Source: Nymphaea colorata
Lineage: Eukaryota > Streptophyta > Magnoliopsida > Nymphaeales > Nymphaeaceae
Assembly (NCBI RefSeq): GCF_008831285.2
Contig: NW_022205137.1
Span: 1-23,553, forward strand
Length of the DNA: 23,553 nucleotides
Direction of reading: 5' to 3'
Made by a program: the position numbers and the translations under genes. Below the pieces are notes generated by a model. The model saw only the letters and a program-made list of their open reading frames with translations. It did not search any database and was not told where the DNA came from. Each line of letters starts with the position of its first letter. The first letter of the stretch is position 1. This document shows positions 19,622-23,553 of the stretch, piece after piece.

Positions 19622-20618
19622 ATGGAGAAATATCGCAGGTGGACTGATGAGACTGCTGGCATCAATCCCTTCGTTGCTGCCAATGTGGAATCCGTTTCCT
19701 TCCCCAAGAGAATACTATCTTTCGTAAGAAGCATACGATGTAGGTGCATTGCTTGTGAAGGGATCAATATTCATATCATATCTTCCTCTCTTCGTGGTTT
19801 TAACTCTTATCCCTATCAGCTTCGTGAGGAGAAACGCAGCAGCGTTGCTGTTGCTGTTGCTGGGAGTGTACTAGCATGAGGATTTTTCACTGGAGAAGGC
19901 CGATAGGAGTGGGAAGAGTAGTATTATCCTGTCTAACCATACGTGTTTTATCGATGCAGTTTATTTCATCTATCGGTAAATACCATCTTAAATAGCTTTC
20001 CGGGCTGCTAATTTTTAGGATTCAACGAAGACAAGGAGGGAAATATTAGCTTCTATACTGTTTCCTCGCTGAAGGTCTTCTTTTCCTTGCTGACAACCCT
20101 GCAAATCTTTTACAAAATTAGCTAAAATAAGGCCTCTCCCAGCCTAAAGCAGCTTTATGAAAGTTCTTCCTACCTTAAAAATGGAGGAAAGTTGGTGATC
20201 TTCTATGAGAAGATACGCACGAATGGTAGAGGAACCATCAGGATTGATAGAGCATTGGCTGAGGAAATATATGCACTAGAAAAGGATGCGATTGCCACTC
20301 AGATCAAATACACAACCAAAAAAGATTCGCTCTTCAGTTTGACCACTTCAGCACTATCCGTCCTAAGCTCAGCTCTCGGCACCCTCCTGCCTGGCAACAA
20401 CCTAAAGCTCAGAGCTTCAAAACTGGGTTTATTTCCTTTTATTTAGATCACAAGGACACCCACTCAGCTAACGAGCTCAGAGAAAGCGTGAACACCTTCG
20501 CCACTGGCGCGCTAGTAAAGACCATCTGATACAGCTTTAAACCAATCCGAGGAGCTATTTCTAGTTCATTGACTTCTTCAGAAAGACGCAAAAGGAGGGC
20601 TACAAATTGTAGGACTGA
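19622..20618 (+). CDS. LOA1/Vps66-like lysophosphatidic acid acyltransferase
   Basis: ATG at 19622 opens MEKYRRWTDETAGINPFVAA, very like the start of yeast Loa1 as I remember it. Two 20-nt introns follow, then a hydrophobic stretch (ISYLPLFVVLTLIPISFV) encoded partly by a GTTGCT repeat at 19842-19861. The acyltransferase motif I, NHxxxxD, is clear as SNHTCFIDAVYF. Motif III, normally F-P-E-G-T, reads VIFYEKIRTNGRGTI: the Glu and the following TNGRG block are kept, but Pro and Gly are replaced. The family makes phosphatidic acid from lysophosphatidic acid in ER or lipid-droplet membranes. Missing bases are needed at 19744, near 20420 and near 20527; with the last, the protein continues ITTNPRSYFQF-like sequence to TGA 20616-20618 rather than stopping at 20527-20529. 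Confidence 0.8.
19724..19743 (+). other. 20-nt intron (first) in the acyltransferase gene
   Basis: It starts GTAAGA and ends ATGTAG. It joins PKRILSF to ALLVKGSIFISY, with one extra base needed at the join. Confidence 0.65.
19976..19995 (+). other. 20-nt intron (second) in the acyltransferase gene
   Basis: It starts GTAAAT and ends AAATAG. Splicing joins DAVYFIYR to FPGCQFLGFNEDKEG exactly in frame, just after the NHxxxxD motif. Confidence 0.85.
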
Positions 20619-20673
20619 GGGTGATAGTATAAGTTGAATAGAATTGAATGGTTGCATCATTATATTGATTATC

Positions 20674-21614
20674 ATGAGCAGAGGATTTTTGATCATCTTA
20701 GCGCTTGCATGCGCCTCCCTGTTAGCCGTCCGCCACATGACCGCCCAGAGCTTCCCGGAATTTGAGCAGTGGAAACAAGCCTTCGGCGCCAACTTTGAAA
20801 CCGAATCCGAGGAATATTACAGAAGGACCATCTTCTACAAGAATCTCCAGATGATTGAGCAGCACAACTCCAAGCTGGGACAGGCATACAAGATGGGGAT
20901 CAACCAGTTTGCCATCTATACCGAACAGGAGTTTGCTCAAAGATTCCTCAGTGAAGTTGTGATCCCAGATAGCATCACCAAGGTCGACAACTTGCAAGAG
21001 AAGGCTGGAGCTAGCATAGACTGGACTGAAAAAGGCGCAGTTGGCCCAGTCAAAAACCAAGGACAATGTGGAGCCGGCGCCCTTTATTCCACCTTGGGAG
21101 GCGTGGAGGGTCTCAGCAAAATTGCTACAGGAAAGCTCTAAGCCTTCAGCGAGCAGCAGCTGATTGACTGTGCCTTCGGGTGCACTGGCGCGCAGGTCGG
21201 CCAGGGCTACAACTACTATCTTAAAAACTGTAATTCCTTATCTATTAAGCTGTCTGCACTACCCAGGAATACCCGTACACTGGTCGAGTTGGCACATGCC
21301 AGACCAAATCTTGCGCCTTCAAGATCTCCAACTTCACTTTCCTGAGCAAAAGCTGCGATGCCCTGGCATCATCCGTCCTGCATCAGCCCGTCTCTGTGGT
21401 GGTCGATGCCACCAAGTGGTCGGTATACTCAAGTGGAATCTTCAACAACTGCGCAACTGCCCTCAACCACATGGTGCTGCTGGTTGGAATGACTGACGAA
21501 TACTGGAAGTGCAAGAACTCCTGGGGAACCTCTTGGGGAGAGAAGGGATATATCAGACTCTCAAGGGGTAACACCTGCGGAATCTGCGAACTATACATTT
21601 ACCCCATCTATTGA
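20674..21614 (+). CDS. Papain-family (C1A) protein lacking the catalytic Cys
   Basis: ATG at 20674 begins MSRGFLIILALACASLLAV, a signal peptide, so the product is secreted or lysosomal. An I29 propeptide follows with an ERFNIN-like run (YYRRTIFYKNLQMIEQHN) and MGINQFA. The mature domain starts near SIDWTEKGAVGPVKNQGQCG. The canonical CGSCWAFS reads CGAGALYS: the oxyanion Gln and first disulfide Cys are kept, but the nucleophile Cys is Gly and the next Trp is Ala. The catalytic His (ALNHMVLLVGM) and Asn (KNSWGTSWGEKGYIRL) remain. TAA at 21139-21141 reads as Gln before AFSEQQLIDC. With the intron at 21230-21249, the gene is continuous to TGA 21612-21614 (306 residues) with no frame correction at all, unlike its neighbours. 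Confidence 0.9.
21230..21249 (+). other. 20-nt intron in the papain-like gene
   Basis: It starts GTAATT and ends ATTAAG. Splicing joins GYNYYLKN to SVCTTQEYPYTGRVGTC exactly in frame. The family expects a YPY motif shortly after this point, and it appears. Confidence 0.9.
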
Positions 21615-21628
21615 TCCATCACCAAAAA

Positions 21629-23285
21629 TCAATCATACTAAAATATCAAGCGCTCCTTCTTCAGACGTGGCTTCAGCTTGGCCTTATGGACCTCCAGAGC
21701 GGCAGCGCTCTTCTGCTTCAGCAAGTTCACCTCTCTCTCCCTCACATTCGACTCTCTCACTCCACGCACCGTGGCCTCCTAGAACTTATCGGGCTTCTCC
21801 AGGATGAGGGACAGCCTTCCCTCGTTGAACCTGCTTTCGGAGGTTGCGCCGTTGATGATGTTGTGGTGCAGGGAGGTGACGAGCCGCTTCCCCTTTGCCT
21901 TGTTGTTGTTGTGGCGCAGTGTGCGAGGAGTGTTTTCAGTGGTTTGGTTATGGCCTAGCGTCTGCTTGCTCTGGTGTTCTGACATGTCGATAGCGTGGTC
22001 CTGACTGCTGGAGACGCTCTTGAGGCACCCCTTCATGTCCACTTCCAACGCATGCGCCGACTGGTTTTTCTGCTTCCTCACCACGCGCAAATCCCCCATC
22101 AGCACGCTCACCTTGTTCTAGAGGAACTCGATGGCCCTCTTCGTTTCCTCCTTGTTGGCCAGCTTGCGGATGCTCTCGTGGACTGTGCCGAGGCGGGAGT
22201 TGAAATCTTTGAATACCGTCTAGAAGGTTTGGGAGTCGAGCTTGGCATTAAGTCTAGATTCTAAATGTTGGCAAATGTACTGAACTCTTATAGGTTTTTG
22301 GTGAGTTAGAGATGTGAGTTTTTCTGGATCAATTCAAGCAGGTTGTTATGCGGATCCATCAGTTCCAACTTACTGCTTACTTTGCCTACTTTTTATGTTA
22401 ATTCGTTGATTTGGGCATTGGTGTGTTGGCAATACTAATCCATCAGTTTCTAATAATTCTGTTTCATTTTCTGGTTGTGAAAGTGGTAATTCTAAATTTC
22501 CCTCAAAAAAGTAGCAAAATTCTCAGACTATCTTTCCTCTTTCCTGGTCTTGATGGATTTGGAGGATTTGCAATTTTGGTTGTGTGCCTTTTTGGGCTTG
22601 AGGTTGCTCTTCCTGCTGATGTTGTGCTCTGAGACAAAGTCGGATTTTTAGGAATTGAATCTGATGTTTTTTTCGGATAAGTCGATGGAGATGTTGGATG
22701 GCAGATTGAATTGCACCTTGCCCACACCCAACAGTTGCTAATCTAGCAATTAAATGCTCTCCTTCCTCTTCGGCTGGCTCTTCTTCGCCTAGGGCTACCG
22801 CTTCAGCTCATCCTCGAAGATGATCTTGCGAGTTTTATCCTTTTGCCTTACCACTCTGGCCTCCGGAGAATCAGTATCCTCATCTTTCCGATCAAAGGAC
22901 TGCTTCGTCTTTGCTCTTTGTGCATTATCCGTCCTCCGCAAGGGGCCAGTTTCATTATTGGGGGCATTGATCTGCGTAAGTAGGTTGGTCAGTTTTGCCT
23001 CCACTGCCAGCTTGTTGGTTCTAACCTCGTAGTGCAGGTCCTCTTGATCTGACTCCAGTTTGGAAAGTTCTGCATATTTAAACGGATTACTCCTTTCGAT
23101 ATTGCTGACGCTGCGTTCTAGTTCTTAGTTGACTGAATGTATGCAAATATACGCTGGTATAGGGAATTGAGCCTGGGGAGCATGGTCTTGATGATTTCGA
23201 AGCTTTTGTTGACTACTTCTTCGAACATGACCATGGCTTCGGAGTGCCTGTCGGACTAGTTGCTCTGTTTCTGCAGGGCAGACAT
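21629..23285 (-). CDS. Subtelomeric coiled-coil protein, possibly DUF4795-like
   Basis: ATG at 23285-23283 (MSALQKQSNQSDRHSEAMVM); TGA at 21631-21629; about 550 residues. The N-terminal third is a coil (LERSVSNIERSNPFKYAELS, RTNKLAVEAKLTNLLTQI). The middle is Lys/Ser-rich and disordered, with many TAG/TAA Gln codons. Then comes a second coil (QKVGKVSSKLELMDPHNNLL, SRLGTVHESIRKLANKEETK) ending in KGCLKSVSSSQDH. The last pattern, a helical coil closed by a Gly-Cys block, recalls DUF4795/QRICH2-type ciliary proteins, but this is a weak impression. One missing base is needed near 23130 and one near 22262; otherwise the frame is continuous. Only 14 bp separate its stop from that of the papain-like gene. 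It is the last gene before the telomere. Confidence 0.75.
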
Positions 23286-23465
23286 TCTATGGAAAATATA
23301 TATAGCACATAGAAGGAATATATTCCGCCGAGCACTTTACAAACCCAATCTCACTATGACGTGATATCCTCCCAGAATATGGCAAGTCTTGTCCGGTGGC
23401 AATAGAATTCGATGCGGGTTTCACTCTATATGTTTCTCTTCACTAATCCAATATTTTATTTTAAA
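23286..23465. other. Subtelomeric region
   Basis: 180 nt lie between the last ATG and the telomere. It has an AT-rich segment next to the gene (ATATATATAGC), suited to a promoter, and a TTTTATTTTAAA stretch directly before the repeats. There is no repeated subtelomeric family or further gene. Confidence 0.5.
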
Positions 23466-23553
23466 GGGGGTTGGGGTTGGGGTTGGGGTTGGGGTTGGGG
23501 TTGGGGTTGGGGTTGGGGTTGGGGTTGGGGTTGGGGTTGGGGTTGGGGTTGGG
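23466..23553 (+). repeat. Telomere, (TTGGGG)n, about 14 repeats
   Basis: After GGGGG the sequence is perfect TTGGGG repeats to the last base. The G-rich strand runs 5' to 3' towards the end, the correct orientation for a chromosome right end. This is the Tetrahymena/Glaucoma repeat, not the spirotrich TTTTGGGG. It shows the window ends at a true macronuclear chromosome terminus formed by telomere addition. Confidence 0.98.

Noticed and set aside
19842-19861. GTTGCT repeat as a microsatellite element
   Set aside because: It encodes part of a Leu-rich hydrophobic segment in the acyltransferase and is too short to be treated as a separate repeat.
1-23553. Prokaryotic operons, toxin-antitoxin pairs, CRISPR or phage modules
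   Set aside because: Telomere, introns and genetic code all show a ciliate nuclear chromosome; no repeat-spacer array or phage gene is present.
1-23553. tRNA or rRNA genes
   Set aside because: I saw no cloverleaf with a TTCRANNC loop and no rRNA-like block; a covariance-model search would settle it.

Overview
This window is the end of a ciliate macronuclear chromosome. Three things show it. (1) The right edge is an uninterrupted (TTGGGG)n telomere, about 14 repeats, from 23466 to the last base. (2) Protein-coding frames are continuous only if TAA and TAG are read as glutamine, with TGA as the only stop. (3) The genes are packed tightly, mostly 14 to 260 bp apart, and are split by tiny introns of one size: 20 nt, GTA...AG. 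TTGGGG is the Tetrahymena/Glaucoma telomere type, but the base composition is far less AT-rich than Tetrahymena, so I do not name a genus.

A standard-code reading shatters every gene. Re-read with the ciliate code and 20-nt introns, I find 14 genes. Most also need single-base corrections, nearly always one missing base and, where examined (mainly gene 2), usually beside a short run of one base. That looks like homopolymer deletions in the assembly rather than biology. Coordinates below are for the raw sequence.

Layout, left to right. 1-1716 (+): 3' part of a surface protein with 11 Cys-rich repeats, a C-terminal membrane helix and a Lys-rich tail. 2089-3222 (+): 2OG-Fe(II) oxygenase of the isopenicillin-N-synthase-like family, with many frame breaks. 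3267-4390 (-): coiled-coil protein. 4532-5191 (-): small basic protein with a SUMO-interaction-like motif. 5192-5904: the one large unexplained gap. 5905-8114 (-): HEAT-repeat protein like PP2A/PP4 regulatory subunits. 8299-9212 (+): coiled-coil protein. 9271-10764 (-): P-loop GTPase with a coiled-coil tail. 10993-11741 (-): unknown basic protein. 11999-13100 (+): inner-nuclear-membrane protein of the MAN1/Src1/Heh type. 13134-18734 (+): very large coiled-coil protein. 18880-19554 (+): unknown protein. 19622-20618 (+): LOA1/Vps66-like lysophosphatidic acid acyltransferase. 20674-21614 (+): papain-family protein whose catalytic Cys is replaced by Gly. 21629-23285 (-): subtelomeric coiled-coil protein.

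The genes are housekeeping or cytoskeletal in flavour (nuclear envelope, lipid synthesis, phosphatase scaffold, coiled coils) and do not form an operon or an obvious joint pathway. No mobile element, CRISPR array, rRNA or tRNA was recognised. The most notable system-level signal is the 20-nt intron class, found 12 times (one copy reads as 19 nt).
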